This document shows positions 8,600 to 16,928 of a stretch of 64,000 nucleotides of DNA, one piece after another. The stretch comes from Paracoccus haematequi (lineage in GTDB: Bacteria; Pseudomonadota; Alphaproteobacteria; Rhodobacterales; Rhodobacteraceae). How positions within the stretch are numbered: the stretch's first letter is position 1; the number at the start of each line of letters is the position of its first letter. The stretch lies in NCBI GenBank assembly GCA_945881965.1, contig CAMCVS010000005.1, positions 185,094-249,093 on the forward strand. Reading direction: 5' to 3'. The notes under the pieces are model-generated. The model was not told the origin of the DNA and ran no database searches. It saw only the letters and a program-made list of their open reading frames with translations. Made by a program: the position numbers and the translations under genes.

Positions 8600-9244
8600 T
8601 CAATCTGCGAAAAGTTCGCTTTGATCGGGGGGCGGGTCGTCCGGGTCCACCTCGCCAAGCGCGGGCCCCATGCCGGGGGGCGGGCGGTTGTCCAACAGAC
8701 CCGCCGCGCGCAGTTCGGCCACACCGGGCAGATCGCGCGCTGATTCGAGGCCAAAATGATCCAGAAATTCGGGCGTGACCACAAAGGTCACAGGCCGCCC
8801 CGGCGTCAGCTTGCGCCGCCCCAACCGCACCCAGTCCAGTTCGATCAACTGATCCACCGTGCCCCGGCTGACCGATACGCCTCGGATTTCCTCGATTTCG
8901 GCGCGCGTTACAGGCTGATGATAGGCGATGATCGCCAGCGTCTCGATCGCGGCGCGCGACAGCTTGCGGGTTTCCACTACCTCGTTGCGCATGAGAAACC
9001 CCAGATCGGGCGCGGTGCGCATCGCCCAGGCGTCACCCACCCGCACCAGATGCACACCGCGGCCGTCATAGCGGCGGCGCAGATGCGCCAGCGCCTCGGC
9101 GGGGTCGCAGCCATGCGGCATCCGCGCGGCAAGGTTTGCCACCGTCAGGGGCGTGGCAGAGGCGAACAGCATCGCCTCGACCATGCGTTCCTGATCGCCC
9201 ATTGGCGGGGCATCAAACAGCGTATCGCGCGGGGCGTCAGCCAT
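8600..9244 (-). CDS. scpB: segregation and condensation protein B
   Basis: 214-residue subunit of the SMC-ScpAB condensin. Tandem winged-helix domains are visible: VEAMLFASATPLTVANLA at the start, then the highly conserved SRAAIETLAIIAYHQPVTRAEIEEIRGV block near residue 100 and DWVRLGRRKLTPGRPVTFV. An acidic proline-rich tail follows. ATG 9244 overlaps the end of scpA by eight bases, which indicates coupled translation. The open frame continues upstream, but only inside scpA. Confidence 0.95.
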   Translation of the reverse strand: MADAPRDTLFDAPPMGDQERMVEAMLFASATPLTVANLAARMPHGCDPAEALAHLRRRYDGRGVHLVRVGDAWAMRTAPDLGFLMRNEVVETRKLSRAAIETLAIIAYHQPVTRAEIEEIRGVSVSRGTVDQLIELDWVRLGRRKLTPGRPVTFVVTPEFLDHFGLESARDLPGVAELRAAGLLDNRPPPGMGPALGEVDPDDPPPDQSELFAD

Positions 9245-10031
9245 CGCGGCCCTCGCGCGCGCGCAACTGAATGGGCGCAAATGTTTCGGATTGGCGCAGT
9301 TCCACCCGCCCCGCCTTGGCCAGTTCCAGCGAGGCCGCAAAGGTCGCCGCCGTGGCCGACCGCCTGCGCACCGGGTCCGCCTGCCAGCCCTCGGGCAGAT
9401 AGGTCAGGATATCGGTCCAGTCGCCCGCGTGCCCGATCAGCCCGCGCATCCGTTCCAGCGCCTGTTCCATCGTGAACACCGCGTCGCGGTCCATCACGAA
9501 GGGACGAAATTCGTCGCGGGTGCGGATACGGGCGTAGGCCTGCATCAGGTCCAAAAGTGTGGCGCTGAATTGCACGCGGCGCGCGCGGGTTACATCCTCG
9601 GGCAGGCCACGCGCAAAGATGTCCTGCCCCAGCCGGTTGCGCGCCATCAGCCGCGCGGCGACATCGCGCATCGCCGCCAGCCGCTCCAGTTGAAACGCCA
9701 GATGCGCGGCAAGGTCTTCGCCCGACGGGCCGTCATCTTTGGGGTCAGGCGGCAGCAACAACCGCGATTTCAGATAGGCCAGCCACGCCGCCATCACCAG
9801 ATAATCCGCCGCCAGTTCCAGCCGCAGCGCCCGCGCCTGTTCGACAAAGCCCAGATACTGCTGCGCCAGTTGCAGGATCGAGATCCGGCGCAGATCGACC
9901 TTTTGTGTGCGCGACAGCGTCAGCAGCAGGTCCAGCGGGCCCTCGAACCCGTCCACATCGACGATCAGCGCCTCGGCTTCCAGCCGCGCGGCGACAGTGA
10001 TCGGGGGGCCTTCGGCAAACGCGTCAGACAT
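9237..10031 (-). CDS. scpA: segregation and condensation protein A
   Basis: 264-residue kleisin that bridges SMC heads. It has the ScpA signature VDGFEGPLDLLLTLSRTQKVDLRRISI near residues 26-52, then YLVMAAWLAYLKSRLLLP and a C-terminal winged helix. ATG 10031 was preferred over an upstream in-frame ATG because it starts in the eight-base overlap with nagZ and matches the family. It lies between nagZ and scpB, an arrangement typical of Rhodobacteraceae. Confidence 0.95.
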   Translation of the reverse strand: MSDAFAEGPPITVAARLEAEALIVDVDGFEGPLDLLLTLSRTQKVDLRRISILQLAQQYLGFVEQARALRLELAADYLVMAAWLAYLKSRLLLPPDPKDDGPSGEDLAAHLAFQLERLAAMRDVAARLMARNRLGQDIFARGLPEDVTRARRVQFSATLLDLMQAYARIRTRDEFRPFVMDRDAVFTMEQALERMRGLIGHAGDWTDILTYLPEGWQADPVRRRSATAATFAASLELAKAGRVELRQSETFAPIQLRAREGRDG

Positions 10032-11040
10032 GGCCCGGATATGGTCCCCTTGCGCCCAACATGGCGGAAAGCTGGGCCTCAAGGGCTGTGATGTCAACAG
10101 CGTCGGGCGTCCGGCGCTGGGCCAGCGCCGCTTCGGCCCGCGCTTGGCCCGCAGGCGTCATGCGGCCTGCGGCCTCGGCCACGGCCGCGCGGTCTGCCAG
10201 CGTCGCGTTGCACAAGAGCGCCACGTCACATCCCGCCGCCAATGACGCGCGCGTCAATTCCGGTAAGGTGCCAGCAAGCGCCTTCATCGACAGGTCATCA
10301 GTCATCAACAGCCCGCCAAAGCCCATGTCGCGCCGGATCACCGCAATCATCGCGGGCGACAAGGTGGCGGGCAGCGGGTCAACAGCAGCGTAAACCACAT
10401 GCGCCGTCATCGCCATCGGCAGGTCGGCCAGCGCGGCAAAGGGCGCGTAATCGGTTGTGGTCAGGGTGGCGGCGTCCACTTCGACGCGCGGCAGGTCGTG
10501 GTGGCTGTCGGCGGTTGCGCGACCGTGGCCGGGGATATGCTTGACCACCGGCAACACCCCACCCGCCAGCAACCCATCCGCCACCGCGCGCCCCATACGC
10601 ACCACCGTCGCCGGATCGCTGCCATAGCAGCGGTTGCGCAGGAACGGATGCGTCTCTGGCACGGCCACATCGACCAGCGGCGCGCAATTGCCGTCGATCC
10701 CCAGCGCGCGCAGTTCCGCCGCGATGAGGCGATATCGCAGGCGCATCGCGGCCTCGGCCTGATCGCCCGCTTGCATGACGAAATCCAACGGCGGGGTCCA
10801 GTCGCGCCCCAAAGGCGGACGCAGCCGCTGCACCCGCCCGCCTTCCTGATCAATCAGGATCGGCGCGTCACGGCCCACGCAATCGCGCATTTCGGCACAT
10901 AAGCCACGGACCTGATCCGCGCTGTCGATGTTGCGGGCAAACAGGATGAACCCGAACGGATCGGCATCCGCAAAGAACCGCTTTTCCGCCGGCGTCAGAC
11001 GCAGACCTTCGGCGTCAAGGATCGTGGCTCCAAAGCTCAC
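10024..11040 (-). CDS. nagZ: beta-N-acetylhexosaminidase NagZ
   Basis: 338-residue cytoplasmic glycoside hydrolase of family 3, which removes N-acetylglucosamine from anhydromuropeptides in peptidoglycan recycling. Motifs: DQEGGRVQRL near residue 67, the NagZ-specific loop KHIPGHGRATADSHHDLP near 165 with its acid/base Asp-His dyad, and the nucleophile region LLMTDDLSMKAL near 240. The start is GTG at 11040, which overlaps the SPOR gene stop as GTGA; longer ATG starts lie inside that gene. NagZ activity can influence AmpC induction in some bacteria, but no ampR or ampC is present here. Confidence 0.92.
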   Translation of the reverse strand: MSFGATILDAEGLRLTPAEKRFFADADPFGFILFARNIDSADQVRGLCAEMRDCVGRDAPILIDQEGGRVQRLRPPLGRDWTPPLDFVMQAGDQAEAAMRLRYRLIAAELRALGIDGNCAPLVDVAVPETHPFLRNRCYGSDPATVVRMGRAVADGLLAGGVLPVVKHIPGHGRATADSHHDLPRVEVDAATLTTTDYAPFAALADLPMAMTAHVVYAAVDPLPATLSPAMIAVIRRDMGFGGLLMTDDLSMKALAGTLPELTRASLAAGCDVALLCNATLADRAAVAEAAGRMTPAGQARAEAALAQRRTPDAVDITALEAQLSAMLGARGPYPGHV

Positions 11041-11942
11041 CGCGTCACCACCGGGATGCATTCGGCGCGTTCCGCCTGCAACGCGGCGCAGAACCGGCGT
11101 GCTTCGTCCAAGTCGCCAAAGCCATGCGCGCGCAGCCGGAAAAAAGTGCGCCCGCCCGATTGCGCCTCTTGGATCACGCGATTCTTGCCTTCGAGGTAAT
11201 CGCCAAAGCGTGCCCCCAGACGTTCCCATTCGCGCGCGGCGATTTCGGGCGATTCAAACGCGCCAAGCTGTGCCAACCGGGTGCCGGGCGGGATGGCGTC
11301 GGGATCGACGGCCACCAGCGCCTCGGCGATCGCGGCATCCACCGGGGCCTTGCGGATGCTGCTGAGGCCCAAGGGGCGTTCGCGCGGACGCAGCGCCGAT
11401 GTCGCGGCCAAGGGTTCAGGATCAAGGCTGGTTTCATTGTCAAGGGCGGCGACCTCGACGCCTTCGTCCTCTGCCCCGACATCATAGGCCAAGGGCTGCG
11501 CCTCGCGGGTCAATTCGGCCACCATCGCCGCGACCGATGAATTGACCGTGGCCGGGGCCGCGCGCGCGGGCGCATCGGCCAGCGCCGCCAGCGGCGCATC
11601 CTCGTCGGCCAGTTCGACCGGTGCAGGCGCCAGCGTCAGCGCATCCGGTGTGGGGGCAGCGCTGCCCTCGGCAGCAATCGTGTTGACCGCCAGCCCCATG
11701 TTGTCGGCCGATTTGCCGCCCGGATCGGCGGGCAATTCGCGGAACGGGCCGGCCATCGCGCGCACCACCGGCACGCCCGACACGTCGCGGATGATCAGGT
11801 TGACCGACCAGACAATCCCACCCACCACCAGCGCCAGCGACAGGCCCGCGCCCAAGACCTTGGTTGCCACGGAAATCTGTCGTCCAGCCGTCATGGCCAC
11901 AGGAACGGCGGGCGCACGGCCCGTTGCGTGATAAATCGCCAT
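11037..11942 (-). CDS. SPOR-domain cell-envelope protein
   Basis: 301-residue bitopic membrane protein. A short cytoplasmic N-terminus is followed by one transmembrane helix (ATKVLGAGLSLALVVGGIVW, about residues 23-44) and an alanine-rich linker of roughly 150 residues. The last 80 residues form a SPOR domain, LAQLGAFESPEIAAREWERL...FFRLRAHGFGDLDEARRFCAAL, which binds denuded peptidoglycan at division sites. ATG 11942 has GAGG six bases upstream; an earlier ATG at 11972 lacks this. It is sandwiched between argS and nagZ, so a role in envelope turnover is likely. Confidence 0.87.
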   Translation of the reverse strand: MAIYHATGRAPAVPVAMTAGRQISVATKVLGAGLSLALVVGGIVWSVNLIIRDVSGVPVVRAMAGPFRELPADPGGKSADNMGLAVNTIAAEGSAAPTPDALTLAPAPVELADEDAPLAALADAPARAAPATVNSSVAAMVAELTREAQPLAYDVGAEDEGVEVAALDNETSLDPEPLAATSALRPRERPLGLSSIRKAPVDAAIAEALVAVDPDAIPPGTRLAQLGAFESPEIAAREWERLGARFGDYLEGKNRVIQEAQSGGRTFFRLRAHGFGDLDEARRFCAALQAERAECIPVVTR

Positions 11943-12014
11943 ACATCGCCTCATGATGTCCGGGCGATACATGCCGCGCCGGATCGTCTGCTCTGGGTCC
12001 GGGGCGGCTGTCGT

Positions 12015-13760
12015 TCAGCGCAGCTCGTCCAACGGGTCAACGCCAAGAATACCAAGCCCGGTTGAAATGACAACGGCGGTGGCACGGATCAGCGCGATTT
12101 TGGATTGACTTGTGGCAAGATCACCCTCTTGCACGAACCGCAACGCGGGTTCGTCATTGCCCCTGTTCCACAGCGAATGGAAATCCGACGCCAATTCATA
12201 CAGATAGAACGCGATGCGGTGCGGCTCATGCGTGCGTGCGGCGATTTCCAACAGACGCGGCCATTCACCGATCTGGCGGGCCAGTTTCAGTTCCGCCTCA
12301 TGGCTCAGCTTGGACAGGTCCGCGGCGGCCAGCGCGGCATCCGTCACATCCACGCCCGCATCGCGCGCGCGGCGCAGCACGGAATGGACCCGCGCATGGG
12401 CATATTGCACATAGAAAACCGGGTTTTCCTTGGACTGTTCCAGCACACGCGCGAAATCAAATTCCAGCGGCGCATCGTTTTTCCGTGTCAGCATGACGAA
12501 CCGCGTGACACCCGCGCCCACTTCGGCCACCACATCGCGCAGGGTGACGAAATTGCCCGCGCGTTTCGACATCTTGAATTCGGCCCCGTTCTTCATCAGC
12601 TTGACCAGCTGGCACAGCTGAATATCCAGCGGCACCCGGCCATCCGACAGCGCCGACACCGCGGCCTTCATCCGTTTGACATAGCCGCCGTGATCGGCGC
12701 CAAAGACGTCGATCAGCGCATCAAAGCCGCGCGTGACCTTGTCGAAATGATAGGCGATATCGGGCGCGAAATAGGTCCAGGCGCCGTCGGATTTCATGAT
12801 CGGGCGGTCCACATCGTCGCCATGCGCGGTGGACCGGAACAGCACCTGTTCGCGCGGCTCCCAGTCCTCGGGCAGCTTGCCCTTTGGCGGTTCCAGAACG
12901 CCACGATAAATCAACCCCTTGGCGTCCAGAGCGGCGATCGCCGCCTCGATCCGCCCGGTGCCATAGAGCGACTTTTCGCTAAAGAACACGTCCATCTTGA
13001 CGCCCAACAGCGCCAGATCCGCGCGGATCATGTCCATCATCATCTCGGTGGCGATATCGCGCACTTGCGCCAGCCATTCGGATTCGGGGCGGTCCAGCAG
13101 GCTGTCGCCGAAACGGGTTTTCAACGCCTCGCCGACCTCGATCAGGTAATCGCCGGGATAGGTGCCTTCGGGCCAATCGACCGACAGGTCATGCGCCTCG
13201 ACATAGCGCAGATAGGCCGACCGCGCGAGGACATCGACCTGCGCGCCGCCGTCGTTGATGTAGTATTCGCGCGTCACGTCCCAGCCGGCAAATTCCAGCA
13301 CCGAGGCCAGCGCATCCCCGAACACCGCGCCGCGCGTATGGCCGACATGCAGCGGCCCGGTCGGGTTGGCCGAGACATATTCGACGTTGATCCGTTTACC
13401 CTGCCCCAGCCCGGACCGGCCAAAATCCGCGCCTTGGTGCAGAACGGCGGCGATCATCTGTTGCCAGACCGCCGTTTGAAGGCGGATGTTCAGGAACCCC
13501 GGCCCCGCCACCTCGGCCACGGCAACGCGCGGATCGGCCATCAGGCGGGCGGCCAGCGCATCGGCGATCTTGCGCGGCGGCAGGCCCGCGGGCTTGGCCA
13601 GCACCATCGCGGCATTGGTCGCCATATGGCCATGCAGCGGATCGCGCGGCGGTTCCATCGCCACGCCCGACGTATCAAGTCCGGAAGGCAGGTCGCCCGC
13701 TGCCGCCATCGCGGTCAGTTCGGCGATGACCAGCGCGCGCAGGTCCTGAAAGAGGTTCAT
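12015..13760 (-). CDS. argS: arginyl-tRNA synthetase
   Basis: 581-residue class I aminoacyl-tRNA synthetase. Features: the N-terminal Add1 region, the HIGH variant HVGH in NPTGPLHVGHTRG near residue 128, the catalytic KMSK in FKMSKRAGNFVTLRD near 390, and the C-terminal anticodon-binding DALR domain (YVQYAHARVHSVLRRA and LASDFHSLWNRG). The MNLFQDL start at 13760 matches family N-termini. It is first of the co-directional argS-SPOR-nagZ-scpA-scpB series, with a 72-base gap to the next start. Confidence 0.97.
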   Translation of the reverse strand: MNLFQDLRALVIAELTAMAAAGDLPSGLDTSGVAMEPPRDPLHGHMATNAAMVLAKPAGLPPRKIADALAARLMADPRVAVAEVAGPGFLNIRLQTAVWQQMIAAVLHQGADFGRSGLGQGKRINVEYVSANPTGPLHVGHTRGAVFGDALASVLEFAGWDVTREYYINDGGAQVDVLARSAYLRYVEAHDLSVDWPEGTYPGDYLIEVGEALKTRFGDSLLDRPESEWLAQVRDIATEMMMDMIRADLALLGVKMDVFFSEKSLYGTGRIEAAIAALDAKGLIYRGVLEPPKGKLPEDWEPREQVLFRSTAHGDDVDRPIMKSDGAWTYFAPDIAYHFDKVTRGFDALIDVFGADHGGYVKRMKAAVSALSDGRVPLDIQLCQLVKLMKNGAEFKMSKRAGNFVTLRDVVAEVGAGVTRFVMLTRKNDAPLEFDFARVLEQSKENPVFYVQYAHARVHSVLRRARDAGVDVTDAALAAADLSKLSHEAELKLARQIGEWPRLLEIAARTHEPHRIAFYLYELASDFHSLWNRGNDEPALRFVQEGDLATSQSKIALIRATAVVISTGLGILGVDPLDELR

Positions 13761-13835
13761 TTGCAGCATCCATAGTTGGTTTGCGCGGTGTAGCACCTCT
13801 GACGGGCGCGTCAATCGCAGCAGGTGACGCGGATC

Positions 13836-14444
13836 TCAGACCACCTGCGTCAGCCGGAACCGCCCGCCGCGAAACCGCGTGGCCTCCCCGTGCAACAGCA
13901 GCGCCAGCAGGCGGGTCAGCGGGGCGGAGTCAACAGCGCCGATTTCCACCATATGCACGCCCCCCGGCGGCGCCCAGTCGGCGCGGTCCAGCGCATCGGT
14001 CAAGGCGGCGCTCCCCGCGCGATGCGCCGCGTCCATCGGGTCGGCGTCACGATCTGGCCACACCAGCAGCGCCGCCCCCTGCCCCATCCGCAATCCCGGC
14101 GCAAAGGCGCGCAGCAACCCCACCGGGGTCTGGCAGGACAGCGCCAGATCATCCGGGTCAAGCAAGGCCAGCAGCGATATGAACCCGTGCAGCGGCTCGT
14201 CGGCCCAGATCGCGCCCATCGACAGCACCAGCGCGGGCTGGCGCAAATCCATCGCCAGCAATTCGACCTTATCGGGGTATTGTTGCGCCAGCGGAAACAA
14301 TGTGGTGGTGTCGGTGTCCAATGCGATCACGGTCGCCCCGTCCTGCGCCAGCGCCGCCGTCAGCACCCGCCCCGCCGCGCAACCCGCGCCCGCGATCAGC
14401 AACGTCTTGCCCGCCAGCCCCCCAGAACCCGCCACGCGGACCAC
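13836..14444 (-). CDS. SDR-like protein lacking a visible catalytic Tyr-Lys pair
   Basis: 202-residue predicted Rossmann-fold protein. The N-terminal LLIAGAGCAAGRVLTAALAQDGATVIALD has the glycine pattern and acidic strand-2 end of short-chain dehydrogenases, suggesting an NAD(H)-type site. The middle keeps LVLSMGAIW and LLALLDPDDL, but no YxxxK active-site motif is seen, so it may be a non-catalytic or divergent SDR. It is shorter than classical SDRs (about 250). It lies between dgt and argS on the same strand. Function unknown. Confidence 0.6.
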   Translation of the reverse strand: MVRVAGSGGLAGKTLLIAGAGCAAGRVLTAALAQDGATVIALDTDTTTLFPLAQQYPDKVELLAMDLRQPALVLSMGAIWADEPLHGFISLLALLDPDDLALSCQTPVGLLRAFAPGLRMGQGAALLVWPDRDADPMDAAHRAGSAALTDALDRADWAPPGGVHMVEIGAVDSAPLTRLLALLLHGEATRFRGGRFRLTQVV

Positions 14445-14543
14445 CTTTACCTCTGCACCAATGTGGCAGCGGTAACATCCGGCCCCTGGGCCATGTCAAC
14501 AAAAACACCGTGAAAATTGCGCGTTTCTGCGATGCCCGACGGT

Positions 14544-15707
14544 TCAGGTGCCCCGCGCGGCGCGCGCGGCGGCGGGAAACAGCCGTGCATGTTCCTGCAA
14601 GGCAAAACGGTCAGTCATGCCCGAAATGTAATCACAGACGATCCGCGCCAGCGTGGTTTCATCCTGCGCATCTGCCACGTCCTTGCGCCATTGCTTGGGC
14701 AACAGGTCGGGTCGCGCCATCAACAGCGGAAACAGGTCATGCACGACCTGCGTGACATGTGCGCGCATATCCAGCACCGACGGCGCGCGATACATGCGGC
14801 GGAACAGAAAGGCGCGGATCAGTTTCAGATCGGCCCAGAGGGCTGGCGAAAACTGCACCATCATCCGGCCCGCATTGCGGATATCGGCGGGCGTCTGCGG
14901 GTCAAGCGCGGCAAGATTGGCGCGGCTGACGGCGATGACATCCTCGACAAGAATGCCAAAGAACCGCCGCAGCGCCTCGTGGCGGCGGCGGTAATAGTTC
15001 AGGCCGGGGTATTTCCGGTCCACTTCGGCGAAACAGTCCTGCAGGATCGGCAATTCCGCCAATTCGTCGGTGGAAAACAGTTCCGCCCGCAACCCGTCGT
15101 GCAGGTCGTGGTTGTTGTAGGCAATGTCGTCGGACAATGCCGCCGCCTGTGCCTCGGCGCTGGCATGGGTGCCAAGTTCCAGATCCTGCCGTGCCTGATA
15201 TTCCGCCAGCGCCCAAGGGATATCGCCCACGACGGGTCCGTTATGTTTGGCAATGCCTTCAAGGGTTTCCCAGGTCAGGTTCAACCCATCCCATTCGGCG
15301 TAATGCCGTTCCAGCGAGGTCACGATGCGGATCGCCTGCGCATTGTGATCGAACCCGCCATAAGGTGCCATCAGCGCCTCCAGCGCATCCTCGCCAGTGT
15401 GACCGAACGGCGGGTGGCCCAGATCATGCGCCAGCGCCACGGTTTCGGTCAGGTCGGGGTTCAGCCCCAACGTGCCCGCCAGTGTGCGCGCCACCTGCGC
15501 CACTTCCAGTGAATGGGTCAGGCGGGTGCGGAAATAATCGCCTTCGTGTTCGATGAACACCTGGGTCTTGTGTTTCAGGCGGCGAAACGACGAGGCATGG
15601 ATGATGCGGTCGCGGTCGCGCTGAAACGCGTTGCGGAACGTGCTGTTGTCTTCGGGATAAAGCCGCCCCCGGCTGTCGCCCGGATTACAGGCAAAGATCG
15701 CGGTCAT
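14544..15707 (-). CDS. dgt: deoxyguanosinetriphosphate triphosphohydrolase-like protein
   Basis: 387-residue HD-domain enzyme expected to hydrolyse dNTPs to deoxynucleoside and triphosphate. The N-terminal FRRLKHKTQVF and RTRLTHSLEVAQVART segments are present, then the metal site LAHDLGHPPFGHTGEDAL near residue 95 and SDDIAYNNHDLHDGLRA near 190, which supplies further HD ligands. The length fits the type 2 subfamily common in alphaproteobacteria. It is divergent from the Fe-S carrier gene at 15779 with 71 bases between starts. Confidence 0.92.
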   Translation of the reverse strand: MTAIFACNPGDSRGRLYPEDNSTFRNAFQRDRDRIIHASSFRRLKHKTQVFIEHEGDYFRTRLTHSLEVAQVARTLAGTLGLNPDLTETVALAHDLGHPPFGHTGEDALEALMAPYGGFDHNAQAIRIVTSLERHYAEWDGLNLTWETLEGIAKHNGPVVGDIPWALAEYQARQDLELGTHASAEAQAAALSDDIAYNNHDLHDGLRAELFSTDELAELPILQDCFAEVDRKYPGLNYYRRRHEALRRFFGILVEDVIAVSRANLAALDPQTPADIRNAGRMMVQFSPALWADLKLIRAFLFRRMYRAPSVLDMRAHVTQVVHDLFPLLMARPDLLPKQWRKDVADAQDETTLARIVCDYISGMTDRFALQEHARLFPAAARAARGT

Positions 15708-15778
15708 GATGCGGCTCTCTTGTGGTTCCGGCTGCGGGCCTTATATTCCACCGCAGTTGCAAGGGAAACCGAAACGCC

Positions 15779-16096
15779 ATGCAGATCCCCCCCAAAGTCA
15801 CCGCCCGCGCCTTTGCCCGCCTGTCCGAAATCGGCGCGGCCCCCAAGGCGCTGCGCGTCGCGGTCGAAGGCGGCGGCTGTTCCGGGTTTCAGTATGATAT
15901 CCGGCTGGATGATCCGGCGTCCGATGACCTGATCCTTGAAGGGTCAGGCCAGCGCGTGGCCGTCGATACCGTGTCGCTGCCGTTTCTGGCGGGGGCGGTG
16001 ATTGATTTCTCCGACGAGCTGATCGGCGCGCGGTTTGTGATCGAGAACCCCAACGCCAGTTCAAGCTGCGGCTGCGGTATCTCTTTTTCGGTCTGA
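15779..16096 (+). CDS. A-type iron-sulfur carrier (HesB/IscA/ErpA family)
   Basis: 105-residue cluster-delivery protein. The three invariant cysteines are present: Cys34 in GGGCSGF and Cys97/Cys99 in SSCGCG near the C-terminus. The conserved DSVSLPFL-type and GARFVIENPNA segments lie between them. ATG 15779 gives the normal length; the 19 residues upstream in frame are not conserved. It resembles ErpA/IscA, but these subtypes cannot be separated by eye, so no symbol is given. It supplies clusters downstream of the SUF machinery found later in the window. Confidence 0.9.
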   Translation: MQIPPKVTARAFARLSEIGAAPKALRVAVEGGGCSGFQYDIRLDDPASDDLILEGSGQRVAVDTVSLPFLAGAVIDFSDELIGARFVIENPNASSSCGCGISFSV

Positions 16097-16099
16097 CCG

Positions 16100-16903
16100 A
16101 TGTGGCGTCTGCTGGTGCTGCTGGTGGGAACGGCGGCAGCGGCAGAAAACGTGCCGCGCGCCGATGGCAAAACAATGGACGCGCGGCTTTATGGCGAATG
16201 GGCGCAACCGGGTTGCCCGCCGACGCTGCTGTTGTCGCACGGGCTGGGTGGCAATGCGAACGGGCTGTCGCGCGTGGCCCAAGCGGCAGCGGTATCTGGC
16301 TGGCGCGTCATGGTGATGGGCCATGCCGAAAGCGGGCCAAGGCGGCTGTTTGCCGTGCTGCGCGCCGATGACCGCACCGCCGCGATCCGCGCGGCACTGC
16401 CCTGGCAGGACCGCGCCCGCGATCTGGAGGCCGCCATCGCCCGTGCAAGCCGCGATTGCCGGCCTCAGCCCTTTGTATTGGGCGGACATTCCATGGGCGC
16501 GGCGATGACGATGTTCGAGGCCGGCGCGGCAGGCGTGCCGCCCTTTGCGGGCCGCGACCGGTTTGACGCCTATGTCGCGCTGTCGCCGCAGGGCACCGGA
16601 TGGGCCTTTGCGTCGGATCGTGCCTGGCGCGGGGTGCGTAAACCGGTGCTGATGGTCACGGGCACGCGCGACAACGGGCTGGACGGCGACTGGACCACGC
16701 GCGCCCGCGCCTTTGACGGGCTGCGGCCGGGGCAAAAGCGGCTTGCCGTGATTGACGGGGCCACACATGTCGGTCTGGTCGGATCGCAGCCGCGCATCGC
16801 TGCGACGGTGGCACAGGTGGTCACGGAATACCTGACCCATGTGATGTCCGGCTGGCGGCCAAGCGCGTTGGCCGGTCCGGGAGTGACGATCCGCGACAAG
16901 TAA
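16100..16903 (+). CDS. exported alpha/beta hydrolase
   Basis: 267-residue predicted periplasmic esterase or lipase. A hydrophobic N-terminus MWRLLVLLVGTAAAA looks like a signal peptide. The alpha/beta hydrolase core follows: LLSHGLGGNA (oxyanion region, near 45), the nucleophile elbow GGHSMGAAM near 130, and a likely catalytic His in DGATHVGL near 220. It most resembles the chlorophyllase/dienelactone-hydrolase-like group; the substrate is unknown. It begins three bases after the upstream stop and may be co-transcribed. Confidence 0.78.
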   Translation: MWRLLVLLVGTAAAAENVPRADGKTMDARLYGEWAQPGCPPTLLLSHGLGGNANGLSRVAQAAAVSGWRVMVMGHAESGPRRLFAVLRADDRTAAIRAALPWQDRARDLEAAIARASRDCRPQPFVLGGHSMGAAMTMFEAGAAGVPPFAGRDRFDAYVALSPQGTGWAFASDRAWRGVRKPVLMVTGTRDNGLDGDWTTRARAFDGLRPGQKRLAVIDGATHVGLVGSQPRIAATVAQVVTEYLTHVMSGWRPSALAGPGVTIRDK

Positions 16904-16928
16904 GCAATCGCGCGACGGTGCGGCGTCG

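Noticed and set aside
12105..13775. 556-codon plus-strand frame opposite argS
   Set aside because: Antisense shadow of a highly conserved synthetase.
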